This document shows positions 32,796 through 41,726 of a stretch of DNA of 64,000 nucleotides, in pieces (the first letter of the stretch is position 1; each line of letters opens with the position of its first letter). The notes under the pieces were generated by a model. That model saw only the letters and a list, made by a program, of their open reading frames with translations. It was not told the origin of the DNA and did no database searches. The stretch lies in NCBI GenBank assembly GCA_027484445.1, contig JAIXSY010000040.1, positions 51,084-115,083 on the forward strand, given 5' to 3'. The DNA comes from Verrucomicrobiaceae bacterium. GTDB taxonomy: Bacteria; Verrucomicrobiota; Verrucomicrobiia; Verrucomicrobiales; Verrucomicrobiaceae. Made by a program: the position numbers and the translations under genes.

Positions 32796-33533
32796 ATGAA
32801 TATCCAGCTCCTCATCCTCCCCTTGTTTCTAATGGTCGCTTCTGCTGCCGACCCGAACTATGCCATCCAGCCTGTGCCCCGTGACGAAGCTTGGCAAAAA
32901 CGACACGAGGGATTCAATGAGATTTCCAAAAAGGGAGAAGCCTCATTGGTCTTTCTGGGTGACTCCATCACGCAAGGATGGAGCGGCAAGGGCAAGGCGA
33001 CCTGGGAGCAATTCTATGCGCCACGAAAAGCAGCAAACTTTGGCATCGGAGGTGACCGCACAGAGCATGTGCTGTGGCGACTGGAAAATGGAAACTTTGA
33101 TGGACTGTCACCCAAGCTAATCGTGCTGATGATTGGCACGAACAACACAGGGCACGTAGGTCGCCCTCAGAAGGAACTGAATGGCACCATTTACCACTGC
33201 ACCGCCGAACAGACAGCCGAAGGTGTGAAATTGATTCTGGAGGCGCTGAAAAAGAAATGCCCTACCGCCAAGATTTTGTTGCTTGGCGTTTTTCCTCGAG
33301 GCGAAAAACCAGACGACGCCATGAGGCAGCAGAACATCGCAACGAATGCCTTGATCGCCAAGTATGCGGATGCAACAACGGTGAACTACCTCGACCTCAG
33401 CAGCACCTTTTTGCAGCAAGATGGCACCATAACTCGTGAGATCATGCCCGACTTGCTGCACCTTTCCGAAAAAGGCTACGCCAAGTGGGCTGAAGCCATG
33501 GAGCCAACCTTGAAAAAACTCCTTGGTGAATGA
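32796..33533 (+). CDS. Secreted SGNH/GDSL hydrolase (PAF-acetylhydrolase-like)
   Basis: 245 residues with a signal peptide (NIQLLILPLFLMVASA). All SGNH blocks are present: GDSITQGW (nucleophile Ser), GIGGDRTEHVLWRL (Gly), GTNN (Asn) and DLLHLSEKGY (Asp/His). Proteins of this group deacetylate carbohydrates or lipids in the periplasm; they are common in verrucomicrobia. The actual substrate is not determined. The 90-base gap to kdsB on the same strand leaves co-transcription open. Confidence 0.88.
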   Translation: MNIQLLILPLFLMVASAADPNYAIQPVPRDEAWQKRHEGFNEISKKGEASLVFLGDSITQGWSGKGKATWEQFYAPRKAANFGIGGDRTEHVLWRLENGNFDGLSPKLIVLMIGTNNTGHVGRPQKELNGTIYHCTAEQTAEGVKLILEALKKKCPTAKILLLGVFPRGEKPDDAMRQQNIATNALIAKYADATTVNYLDLSSTFLQQDGTITREIMPDLLHLSEKGYAKWAEAMEPTLKKLLGE

Positions 33534-33623
33534 AGTCCTCTACGTTGCAATCTGTTCTTGCGTGATCGGAAACGCCGCGCCATCACGGAGAGAATTCATT
33601 TCATACTGACCTTAGTCGCTTCT

Positions 33624-34364
33624 GTGAAATCACGCACTCTTGTCGCCATCCCTGCCCGATGGGGTTCCACCCGGTTTCCCGGAAAGATGCTTCACCTCAT
33701 CGCTGGGAAGCCTCTGGTTCAACACGTATGGGAACGGTGTCAGCAATGTCAGGCCGTGGATGAAGTCATCATCGCCACCGACCACGCAGGCATCGTGGAT
33801 GCAGCTCATGCCTTTGGTGCAAAGGCCGTGTTGACCTCGCCAGATCATCCCAGCGGCACAGATCGAATTGCTGAGGTGGCACATACTTTGCCAGAGTTTG
33901 ATACCATCATTAATGTTCAGGGCGATGAGCCCCTGATCTCCCCTGCCCTGATTGACCGACTGGCACTTGCCCTTCAGGCAGATCAAAAGATTCGAATGAT
34001 CACGGCAGCTGCTCCGCTGATAGACTCAGCCCTTGTTGCTGACCCCAACATTGTGAAGGTCGTCTTCGACGTCAATGGCGATAGCCTTTACTTTTCGAGA
34101 TCGCCTCTGCCATTCGTGCGAAATGCAGCTGCGCACACTCAGCATTATCGCCACTTGGGCATCTATGGTTTTCAGCGCGATTTTCTGCATCAGTTTGTGA
34201 AATGGCCACCCTCTTGCCTTGAGCAGACCGAGTCGCTTGAACAGCTCCGAGCGCTCGAAAATGGTGTCAGACTCCGCGTGGTACTGACCGATGATCTTTC
34301 TCCAGGCGTGGATACCCCAGAACAAGCCTTGGCGATCGAGAAGCAACTGCAGGCAACTGCATGA
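33624..34364 (+). CDS. kdsB: 3-deoxy-manno-octulosonate cytidylyltransferase
   Basis: KdsB activates Kdo with CTP to CMP-Kdo for the lipopolysaccharide core. GTG 33624 gives 246 residues, matching the ~248 of E. coli, whereas the longer TTG-started frame adds 22 unrelated residues. Motifs: LVAIPARWGSTRFPGK (nucleotide loop), SPDHPSGTDRIAEV, INVQGDEPLI, YFSRSPLPFVR, HLGIYGF and TDDLSPGVDTPEQ. It is followed 60 bp later by pyrG, which makes the CTP substrate. Confidence 0.95.
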   Translation: MKSRTLVAIPARWGSTRFPGKMLHLIAGKPLVQHVWERCQQCQAVDEVIIATDHAGIVDAAHAFGAKAVLTSPDHPSGTDRIAEVAHTLPEFDTIINVQGDEPLISPALIDRLALALQADQKIRMITAAAPLIDSALVADPNIVKVVFDVNGDSLYFSRSPLPFVRNAAAHTQHYRHLGIYGFQRDFLHQFVKWPPSCLEQTESLEQLRALENGVRLRVVLTDDLSPGVDTPEQALAIEKQLQATA

Positions 34365-34424
34365 AACCTTCACACTCTCTTTGATTCGAGCCTTGATCCG
34401 CATTAAGCGAGTCTTGCTATCACT

Positions 34425-36044
34425 ATGAAATACATCTTCGTCACTGGCGGCGTCGTCTCTTCTTTAGGCAAAGGCTTGGCAGCCTCTTCCCTCGCGACCC
34501 TTTTGGAACTGCGTGGCCTCAAGGTCATCATGCAAAAATTCGACCCTTATCTGAATGTCGATCCAGGCACGATGAATCCTTACGAGCACGGAGAAGTTTA
34601 TGTGCTTGATGATGGTGCCGAAACGGACCTTGATCTCGGGCACTACGAGCGCTTTACCCACACGAACTTATCTCGCTTGAACAACCTCACTTCGGGTCAG
34701 GTTTACATGAGCGTGCTGGAAAAAGAGCGTGCTGGAAAGTACCAAGGGCGAACCGTTCAGGTGATTCCACACGTCACCAATGAGATCAAAGAGCGCATAG
34801 AAGAGGTCGCTGAGAAAATGGGGGGGGACGTGATCATCACCGAGATCGGAGGCACCGTGGGAGACATTGAGGGTTTGCCTTTCCTAGAGGCAATTCGTCA
34901 ATTCGCCATTGAGGCAGGCCGGGACAACGTTCTCTTCATTCACGCAGCCTTGGTTCCTTATGTCAAAGCTGCACAAGAACTGAAAACCAAACCTACCCAG
35001 CAATCTCTGGCCAAATTGCGCGAGATCGGAATCATCCCACAGATCATCTTGGCGCGCACCGAGCATGCACTCGACGAAGATGTGCGCGAAAAGATAGCCC
35101 TCTTTGGCAATGTGCCGATTGAGCAAGTCGTCGAGGTCAGAGACGTGAAGCATAGCATTTATGAAGTGCCGCTGAAGCTTCATGAACAACGCTTGGATGA
35201 CACGGTTTGTCACTTGTTGCACTTGCAGACGCCATCACCGGATCTGACTCGCTGGCGACATTTCGTGCAGCGTGTGATTCACCCCACACACCAGGTGCGC
35301 ATTGGCGTCGTCGGCAAATACATTGAGCTTCAAGATGCCTACAAATCGATCTACGAAGCACTGACTCACGCCGGAGCCTACAAGGATGCCAAGGTGGATA
35401 TCGTGCGTGTCGATGCCGAATCCATCGAAAAAGCAGGACCAGACATTTATCTTGCCGGCCTTCAAGGAATTCTGATTCCAGGAGGTTTCGGAGATCGAGG
35501 CACCGAAGGCAAGATCGCCGCCACTCGCTACGCTCGGGAAAAAGGCATTCCCTTCTTTGGCATCTGCCTCGGGATGCAAATTGCCGTCATTGAGTTTGCT
35601 CGCAACGTCTGCGGCCTGAAAGACGCCACTAGCACTGAATTCGACAAAGCCACCCCACATCCTGTGATCAGCATGATGGAGGAACAGAAAAAGGTGAAGC
35701 AACTGGGTGGCACAATGCGACTTGGGAACTGGGTTACTGAAATTTTACCGAGCACGCAGGCACGTGAAATTTATGGCCAAGAATTGATTCATGAACGTCA
35801 TCGCCACCGCTATGAGGTGAATGAAGACTACAAGGAACAGCTCGAAAATCATGGCCTTCGCATCAGTGCCGTTTCTCAGAAGGGTGGTCTGGCTGAAATG
35901 ATCGAACTTCCTGGTCATGCCTTTTTTGTGGCGTGTCAGTTTCATCCAGAGTTCAACAGCAAGCCGAATGATCCACATCCGATCTTCCGCAGTTTTGTGA
36001 AAGCCGCACTGGCGCACCATGCGCTGCCAGAACCCCACTGCTAA
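34425..36044 (+). CDS. pyrG: CTP synthase
   Basis: A 539-residue glutamine-hydrolysing CTP synthase (UTP + Gln + ATP to CTP). The N-terminal synthase domain opens with YIFVTGGVVSSLGKGLAA. Further motifs are QKFDPYLNVDPGTMNP and EIGGTVGDIEG. The C-terminal class I amidotransferase has GICLGMQ (Cys nucleophile) and FHPEFNSKP (His and Glu). Length is normal. Its position directly after kdsB couples CTP supply with CMP-Kdo synthesis. An 8-G run near 34,818 is read through in frame without disturbing the conserved sequence. Confidence 0.97.
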   Translation: MKYIFVTGGVVSSLGKGLAASSLATLLELRGLKVIMQKFDPYLNVDPGTMNPYEHGEVYVLDDGAETDLDLGHYERFTHTNLSRLNNLTSGQVYMSVLEKERAGKYQGRTVQVIPHVTNEIKERIEEVAEKMGGDVIITEIGGTVGDIEGLPFLEAIRQFAIEAGRDNVLFIHAALVPYVKAAQELKTKPTQQSLAKLREIGIIPQIILARTEHALDEDVREKIALFGNVPIEQVVEVRDVKHSIYEVPLKLHEQRLDDTVCHLLHLQTPSPDLTRWRHFVQRVIHPTHQVRIGVVGKYIELQDAYKSIYEALTHAGAYKDAKVDIVRVDAESIEKAGPDIYLAGLQGILIPGGFGDRGTEGKIAATRYAREKGIPFFGICLGMQIAVIEFARNVCGLKDATSTEFDKATPHPVISMMEEQKKVKQLGGTMRLGNWVTEILPSTQAREIYGQELIHERHRHRYEVNEDYKEQLENHGLRISAVSQKGGLAEMIELPGHAFFVACQFHPEFNSKPNDPHPIFRSFVKAALAHHALPEPHC

Positions 36045-36162
36045 GCCAAGGATTATTGCCATCAACTCGGAGGGGCGTTGGCGCCGATGCTTTTCCATGA
36101 AACGGGAAGAGGCTTCTCCATGCTTACGCGCCTGACACTAGGAAGTTGCCAACGCACACGTT

Positions 36163-38502
36163 ATGTCCGAGGGCTTGGTGCGATACGTATCTAGCCGTCC
36201 CATTGCGAACATCATGCCACCTGCATCCACCATCTCACCTCAGCCGCCTGCCAAGTTCACCGGCATCCAGCTTGGCAAGACCAAAGCTGCTGCCGCTGGA
36301 GTGCCTGCGGTGGCCAATTCCTTAAAGCATGTGTATGGAAATGCTGGCCTCCTTCGTGGAACTGAGGCCATGCTCAAGCTCAATCAATGGGAAGGTTTTG
36401 ATTGCCCAAGTTGCGCTTGGCCTGACCCAGATGACCACCGCAGCGCTTTTGAATTTTGTGAAAATGGGGCCAAAGCAATCGCTTCGGAGACCACAAAAAA
36501 AAGAGTGACTCCCGAGTTCTTTGAAGAACACAGCGTCGCTGAACTGGCCGAGTGGAGTGACTACGAAATGGATCAGGCTGGGCGCATCACTCAGCCGATG
36601 GTGCTTCGCCAGGGCAGGACTCATTATGAGTCGATTTCGTGGGACGATGCCTTCCAACTCATCGCGCAAGAGCTCAATGCTCTAGCGAGTCCTGATGAAG
36701 CTGTTTTTTACACCTCAGGCCGAGCCACGAACGAAGCCGCCTTCTTGTATCAGCTTTTTGTGCGCAATTTTGGCACCAACAATCTACCAGACTGCTCGAA
36801 CATGTGTCATGAGAGCAGCGGTGCGGCTCTGAATGCGAGCATCGGCGTTGGCAAAGGCACCGTGACTCTGCATGACCTTGAGACAGCGGAGACGATTCTG
36901 ATCATTGGCCAAAATCCTGGCACGAATCACCCGAGGATGCTGAGCAGCCTACAGCGCGCAGTCGAAGCGGGTGCCACCATCATCGCTGTGAATCCCATGA
37001 AGGAGGCTGGGCTCACAGGCTTCATGCATCCGCAACAAGTCAAAGGCGTGATTGGCATGGCGACTCCGCTGGCGAAGCAGTTTCTTCAAGTTCGCCTCAA
37101 TGGAGACCAAGCGCTGCTGAAGGGCATAGCGAAGACGCTAGTGGAAGATGGCACAGTCGATGCAGCCTTCATCGCAACCCACACACGTGGCTTTGAGACC
37201 TATCAGGACCACCTTAGATTACTCGACTGGGCTGAGCTTGAACGTGTGAGCGGCATTCCAAAAAGCGAAATCCAAAAGGCAGCGAGACAAGCCGCCTCAG
37301 GAAATCGCAAAGTCATCACCTGCTGGGCCATGGGATTGACCCAGCACAAAAATGCAGTCGCGACCATTCAAGAAGTCGTGAACATCCATCTGATGCTTGG
37401 TGCCATAGGCCGGGAAAGCGCAGGCCTCTGCCCGGTGCGAGGTCATAGCAATGTTCAAGGTGATCGCACCATGGGCGTCTTTGAAAAAATGCCGGAGGCT
37501 TTCATGGATCGCCTCGAATCCGTCTTCCAATTTGCTGTTCCCCGTCATCACGGCTGGGATACTGTAGCTGCCATCAAGGCAATGCATGAAGGCAAAGGAA
37601 AGGTGTTTTACGCCCTGGGAGGAAACTTTCTTCAAGCCACTCCAGACACCGAATACACGGCTGAAGCACTGCGCCGCTGCGCCCTGACTGTGCATGTCTG
37701 CACAAAGCTAAACCGCAGTCATCTCATCACTGGTCAAACAGGCCTGATTTTGCCATGCCTCGGCCGCAGCGAGATCGACTGGAGAAAAGACGGACCCGCC
37801 TTTTTGACGGTCGAAAACAGCATGAGTGTTGTGCATCAATCCCAAGGGCAATTGGAACCCGCCTCTCCTTACCTGTTGAGTGAGCCCGAAATTGTCGCTC
37901 GCACAGCAGCTGCAACTCTCGGCCAAAAATCTTGTGTGGATTGGCTTTGGCTTGTCGAAGATTATGATCGCATCCGTGATGTGATTGAACGTGTCATCCC
38001 CGGCTTTGAAAACTTCAATGAGCGCGTTCGGAAACCGGGTGGCTTTTATCTACCGAGCACTGCGCGTGAGTTGGAATGGAACGTCCCAGGTGGACACGCC
38101 ATTTTCTTCACTCACGCCTTAAACTGTGTTCAGCTAGCCCAGGGGCAATTGCTGCTACAAACGATGCGCAGTCATGACCAGTTCAACACGACGGTCTATG
38201 GCTTGAACGATCGATACCGTGGCATCGGCAATGAGAGGCGCGTGCTATTCATGAATCCTGCGGACATGAAAGAACGTGGCATCAGCCCGGTCAGCCCTGT
38301 GGACATTCAGAGTCACTTCCAAGGCACGGTACGAGAAGCGAAGAGATTCCTGGCCATCCCTTATGATCTCCCCGCTGGGAGCTGTGCTGCTTATTTTCCG
38401 GAAGCCAACGTCTTGGTTCCGATCGACAGTTATGCGGACATTAGCCTCACGCCAACGTCGAAGAGTGTGATCGTTACGGTGTCACCTTCTACCGAAAGCT
38501 AA
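36163..38502 (+). CDS. FdhF/YdeP-like molybdopterin oxidoreductase
   Basis: A 779-residue molybdopterin protein of the formate-dehydrogenase-alpha-like YdeP family. It shows the N-terminal GFDCPSCAWPDPDDHRSAFEFCENGAKA, WDDAFQLIAQEL, PDCSNMCHESSG (Cys as probable Mo ligand), GQNPGTNHPRML, PVRGHSNVQGDRTMG and a C-terminal dinucleotide-binding domain (TMRSHDQFNTTVYGLNDRYRGI). Few N-terminal cysteines are present, so an iron-sulfur cluster may be lacking, as in YdeP. No electron-transfer or FdhD partner is adjacent. ATG 36163 is used; ATG 36214 is an alternative. The physiological substrate is unknown. Confidence 0.85.
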   Translation: MSEGLVRYVSSRPIANIMPPASTISPQPPAKFTGIQLGKTKAAAAGVPAVANSLKHVYGNAGLLRGTEAMLKLNQWEGFDCPSCAWPDPDDHRSAFEFCENGAKAIASETTKKRVTPEFFEEHSVAELAEWSDYEMDQAGRITQPMVLRQGRTHYESISWDDAFQLIAQELNALASPDEAVFYTSGRATNEAAFLYQLFVRNFGTNNLPDCSNMCHESSGAALNASIGVGKGTVTLHDLETAETILIIGQNPGTNHPRMLSSLQRAVEAGATIIAVNPMKEAGLTGFMHPQQVKGVIGMATPLAKQFLQVRLNGDQALLKGIAKTLVEDGTVDAAFIATHTRGFETYQDHLRLLDWAELERVSGIPKSEIQKAARQAASGNRKVITCWAMGLTQHKNAVATIQEVVNIHLMLGAIGRESAGLCPVRGHSNVQGDRTMGVFEKMPEAFMDRLESVFQFAVPRHHGWDTVAAIKAMHEGKGKVFYALGGNFLQATPDTEYTAEALRRCALTVHVCTKLNRSHLITGQTGLILPCLGRSEIDWRKDGPAFLTVENSMSVVHQSQGQLEPASPYLLSEPEIVARTAAATLGQKSCVDWLWLVEDYDRIRDVIERVIPGFENFNERVRKPGGFYLPSTARELEWNVPGGHAIFFTHALNCVQLAQGQLLLQTMRSHDQFNTTVYGLNDRYRGIGNERRVLFMNPADMKERGISPVSPVDIQSHFQGTVREAKRFLAIPYDLPAGSCAAYFPEANVLVPIDSYADISLTPTSKSVIVTVSPSTES

Positions 38503-38519
38503 TGAGTTCGTTACTGAAA

Positions 38520-38559
38520 ACGAGGGCTCATTTTGAGTTCGGCCCCTCGTTACCTTTTT
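38520..38559. terminator. Hairpin between the FdhF-like gene and tRNA-Ser
   Basis: A 7-bp stem ACGAGGG (38520-38526) / CCCTCGT (38544-38550) lies 18 bases after the FdhF-like stop. T5 follows on the plus strand (38555-38559) after a 4-base gap, and four T follow on the minus strand. It may terminate transcripts from both sides. Confidence 0.55.
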
Positions 38560-38565
38560 CAGATC

Positions 38566-38655
38566 TGGCGGAAGAGGTGGGATTCGAACCCACGGTGGGG
38601 TTTCCCCCACGCCTGATTTCGAGTCAGGTACCTTAAACCACTCAGCCACTCTTCC
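38566..38655 (-). tRNA. tRNA-Ser (CGA)
   Basis: Read on the minus strand: acceptor stem GGAAGAG/CTCTTCC, D arm TGGCTGAGTGG, anticodon arm CCTGA-CTCGAAA-TCAGG with anticodon CGA (reads UCG), a long class II variable arm (GTGGGG/CCCCAC) as in serine tRNAs, and T arm GTGGGTTCGAATCCCAC. Discriminator G and encoded CCA are at 38566-38568. 90 nt including CCA. Confidence 0.95.
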
Positions 38656-38739
38656 TTCAATCAGTGGCTAGAGACTAGCGGGTTCAGGTAGCTTGGCAAG
38701 AACGGCCTCGCATCTTTTTGCCTTCACCTGTGGCTTTTG

Positions 38740-39723
38740 TCATCGACTGCTACTGCGCTGGGATAGCACTCTGGAGATCCAGTTTTGAAGGTCACGACTG
38801 ACTTCGGCACGCTGAACATCATGAAGCAAAAGGTGGTGGCTCTTGGTATACCAAAGCAGACGTTTTCGTGGAGATCGAACTTGGGCAAACAGGGATTGCA
38901 CCTGCTCAGGAGTGCTAATCACATCATGAGGTGATGCCAAAAACAACACCGGCATCCGCAGCTGGCGAGCTGCGTCTGCATTGAGGTCCAAAAGCCGCCC
39001 TAACTCCGCGAGCAATCTCAGGCTAAAGCTAGACACATGGTGTGGCGTGCGGTTCATCTGCTCGCCATGCGTGGTCTGGCTAGTGACTTGAATTTTGGAC
39101 TCATCGACACCCGCTAGCTCTCCCAGAGTAAACCGAGTTCGTGGCGCGAATCGCGCGGCAGTGTCGAGCAACCAGCGCCGAAAATCGCTCACCGTCATGC
39201 GAAGCCCTGCCACTGGTGAAGCGAGCACAATTCCAGCGGGATCATGACGGTCTGAGAGCAGGCGACCTGCTGTGTGCAGGCAGATGAGACTGCCCATGCT
39301 TTCCCCATACCAGAAGATGGGAAGGCGCGGATGTGCTTTTTTGACCAGAAGATGAAAGGTCTCTAGATCATGCAGCCACTGATTGGCAGAGCGAATGTCC
39401 CCCCGCTGGGAAACGACAGGATCGTTGCCTTGCCCCCGCAAGTCATAGGCATACACGCCGACGCCCTGCTTTGGCAAAGCATCTGCGATGAACCAAAAAT
39501 CTGAAGACGCTCCGCTAAGTCCATGCACAGCAATGACGATGGCATGCGGCCGACTTCCCTCGCTAGGAAGCCATTTCTGGTAGGGCATAACTTTCCCGTC
39601 GTAGCTCGTCCATTGTCCATGAGCGAGAGCTGGACGCTGCACCGTCCTGCGCAACGAGCTACAACTGGTGACACAGGCTAGGAATGACAAAAGCCAAACC
39701 GTGGAAATGATGAAACGAGACAT
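38740..39723 (-). CDS. Lysophospholipase-like alpha/beta hydrolase, probable lipoprotein
   Basis: 327 residues. The N-terminus FIISTVWLLSFLACVTSCSS carries a lipobox-like VTSC, so it is probably lipid-anchored. The alpha/beta hydrolase has AIVIAVHGLSGASSDFW (oxyanion), the nucleophile elbow WYGESMGSL, the acid at LASPHDVIS and the base at TKSHHLLLHD. It matches the monoglyceride/lysophospholipase (Hydrolase_4) group. Its start codon overlaps the stop of the M14 peptidase gene by one base, so both are translated from the same mRNA. The lipid or ester substrate is not determinable here. Confidence 0.85.
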   Translation of the reverse strand: MSRFIISTVWLLSFLACVTSCSSLRRTVQRPALAHGQWTSYDGKVMPYQKWLPSEGSRPHAIVIAVHGLSGASSDFWFIADALPKQGVGVYAYDLRGQGNDPVVSQRGDIRSANQWLHDLETFHLLVKKAHPRLPIFWYGESMGSLICLHTAGRLLSDRHDPAGIVLASPVAGLRMTVSDFRRWLLDTAARFAPRTRFTLGELAGVDESKIQVTSQTTHGEQMNRTPHHVSSFSLRLLAELGRLLDLNADAARQLRMPVLFLASPHDVISTPEQVQSLFAQVRSPRKRLLWYTKSHHLLLHDVQRAEVSRDLQNWISRVLSQRSSSR

Positions 39724-40526
39724 CAGTGGGAATCTGCAAGAGTCCTTTCAACTGCTGAGTGAACAAAAGCAGCATGTGCCTGAACGCGATGGATGAACGC
39801 ACACTCCGAAGGAGTTTCAAAGGTGAGTGTTCGAGGGCAGCCCAATTGTCTAAGAACAACAGCCTCGGGCAATCCAGGCAGTTGTTGAGGGATTCGGCTG
39901 CGCAGGATGATCCCCTGCTTGGCTCGACGGCCATCAATCTTGCTGCGAAGATCGACCGGGAGATGAACTGCGGCTGCTTGAAGGCAGCTTGCTCCAAGAG
40001 GGGCACGGTCTGACTCGAACTCGTAAACATAACTGCCAGCCGCATCGTAATCCTCGTGCAGACAAAGAGCCAAGGTGGGGGGAACACGACTGCTCAACAC
40101 GCGATACCATGGTCCGCAGAGAGGATCATCTTGCAGGTGAAACCGCCGGTTCAAATCCAGTCCGCGATGATCCAAGCGCGTGTTCGCACGCAGGCCATGA
40201 GGGTTGAGACAGGGGAAAATCAGAAAATGATTTTCTCGAAGAAGCTGCACCTGAGCTTCGCCCCAGCGTAGCAGTCCCCAGGGGGCAGCCGCTTCATCTC
40301 CATGCACACCCGCAGAAAGATAAAAGGGTGCGCTGCTTTTGGATTGGCTCTCCAAATAGAAGATCTTTTCCCCTTCGAGCTCGACCAAAACCTTCACTTT
40401 CATGTGGGCAAGCTTGGCAAGACGGCGCCAGCGCGCCATCAAGGCATGTGGATCATGAGCCTGAGGAAGCATAGGTAGTGGCTGCATGGATGAGGGCAGC
40501 ATGGCTGTGGCTAGGGTGACCTGCAA
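39723..40526 (-). CDS. M14-family zinc carboxypeptidase-like protein
   Basis: Up to 267 residues; several ATG codons (40526, 40502, 40487) compete for the start. The zinc site is the HxxE of SAGVHGDEAAAPWGLL with the later His of LCLHEDYDA. LNPHGLRANTRLDHRGLDLNR is the substrate Arg/Asn region and TFETPSE the catalytic Glu. This is the short, single-domain M14 type related to succinylglutamate desuccinylase/MpaA. MpaA cleaves murein tripeptide, a possible role here. It is translationally coupled to the downstream hydrolase gene. Confidence 0.82.
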   Translation of the reverse strand: MQVTLATAMLPSSMQPLPMLPQAHDPHALMARWRRLAKLAHMKVKVLVELEGEKIFYLESQSKSSAPFYLSAGVHGDEAAAPWGLLRWGEAQVQLLRENHFLIFPCLNPHGLRANTRLDHRGLDLNRRFHLQDDPLCGPWYRVLSSRVPPTLALCLHEDYDAAGSYVYEFESDRAPLGASCLQAAAVHLPVDLRSKIDGRRAKQGIILRSRIPQQLPGLPEAVVLRQLGCPRTLTFETPSECAFIHRVQAHAAFVHSAVERTLADSH

Positions 40527-40532
40527 TCATAG

Positions 40533-40566
40533 AAAAAGCGCGGACCGTGAACGATCCGCGCTTTCT
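40533..40566 (-). terminator. Rho-independent terminator after ilvC
   Basis: A 10-bp perfect stem (AAAGCGCGGA 40535-40544 with TCCGCGCTTT 40555-40564) is followed on the minus strand by five T (complement of 40533-40537). It lies ~30 bp beyond the ilvC stop and also overlaps the region just upstream of the M14 gene. Confidence 0.85.
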
Positions 40567-40596
40567 TTGGATTCAGATATCGTGAGTAATGTAGGA

Positions 40597-41625
40597 TCAA
40601 GCGTAGCTGGCCTGCTGGCCCTTGATGTCGCGCTTTTTGATCCAAGGCATGAGAGAGCGGAGCTTAGCTCCGGTTTTCTCAATCGGGTGCTTCTCGCCGT
40701 CTTTGAGCAGCTTATTGAAGGTCTTGTAGCCAGTCTCGGTCTCTTTGATCCACTCCTTGGCGAACTTGCCAGTCTGGATGTCTTTCAGAGCAGCCTTCAT
40801 GCGCTTCTTCACAGAAGCATCAATGATCTTCGGACCGACTTTCACATCGCCCCACTTGGCTGTTTCGGAAATCGAGAAACGCATGCCAGCGATACCAGCT
40901 TCGTTCATGAGGTCCACGATGAGCTTCAGCTCATGCAAGCATTCGAAATAGGCCATTTCTGGGCTGTAACCCGCTTCCACAAGAACTTCAAAACCAGCCT
41001 GAACCAAGGCGCTGGTGCCACCGCAGAGAACCGTCTGCTCACCGAAAAGATCCGTTTCGGTTTCTTCTTTGAAGGTCGTTTCGATCACACCGCCGCGTGT
41101 TCCACCAATGCCATGAGCCCAAGCCAGTGCGATCTTCTTGGCTTGCTTGTCAGCATTTTGATAGATGGCGATCAAAGAAGGAACACCTTTGCCTTCAGTG
41201 TATTGGCGGCGCACGATGTGGCCAGGCCCTTTGGGAGCCACCATGATCACGTTCACGTCTTTCGGCGGGACGACCGTCTTGTAGTGAATGGCAAAGCCAT
41301 GGGAGAAGAGCAATGTTTTGCCCTTGGTCAGATTCGGGGCGATGTCATTCTTGTAAACACCACCGATTTTGGTGTCAGGCACTGCCACGAAGATCACGTC
41401 CGCTTTTTTCACGGCTTCGGCGGTATCGAAGACTTTCAGACCCTTTTCTTCTGCCACGGGACGGCTCTTGGAACCTTTGTAGAGGCCGATGATGACATTG
41501 ACGCCGCTTTCCTTAAGGTTGAGGGCGTGGGCGTGGCCCTGAGAGCCGAAGCCGATGACTGCGCAGGTCTTGCCTTTGAGCGGTTCAAGGCTGGCATCTT
41601 TTTCTGTGTAGATTTTCGCGGGCAT
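40597..41625 (-). CDS. ilvC: Ketol-acid reductoisomerase (class I)
   Basis: 342 residues. IlvC converts acetolactate or acetohydroxybutyrate to dihydroxy acids in branched-chain amino acid synthesis, using NADPH and Mg. The Rossmann motif CAVIGFGSQGHAHALNLKESG and phosphate-binding GLYKGSKSR are followed by the knotted C-terminal domain with ETTFKEETETDLFGEQTVLCGG (metal-binding acids) and SDTAKWGD-like SISETAKWGDVKVGP. The length is the short class I form. It has its own terminator; no other ilv gene is adjacent. Confidence 0.97.
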   Translation of the reverse strand: MPAKIYTEKDASLEPLKGKTCAVIGFGSQGHAHALNLKESGVNVIIGLYKGSKSRPVAEEKGLKVFDTAEAVKKADVIFVAVPDTKIGGVYKNDIAPNLTKGKTLLFSHGFAIHYKTVVPPKDVNVIMVAPKGPGHIVRRQYTEGKGVPSLIAIYQNADKQAKKIALAWAHGIGGTRGGVIETTFKEETETDLFGEQTVLCGGTSALVQAGFEVLVEAGYSPEMAYFECLHELKLIVDLMNEAGIAGMRFSISETAKWGDVKVGPKIIDASVKKRMKAALKDIQTGKFAKEWIKETETGYKTFNKLLKDGEKHPIEKTGAKLRSLMPWIKKRDIKGQQASYA

Positions 41626-41726
41626 GTGTTGGTTAGGGTCTGGATATGGGGCGCGGAGAGTGGTTCATCCCCTGCGGATGGTCAAGGAAGAGTTGCCAGC
41701 CAGAATGAGCGTTAAGGAAACGTCCA

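Noticed and set aside
34810..34830. Frameshift at the 8-G run in pyrG
   Set aside because: The conserved sequence AEKMGGDVIITEIGG continues correctly through the run, so the length is right.
40486..41715. Plus-strand open frame of about 409 codons over ilvC
   Set aside because: Antisense shadow of ilvC; no recognisable domain, and it crosses the ilvC terminator.
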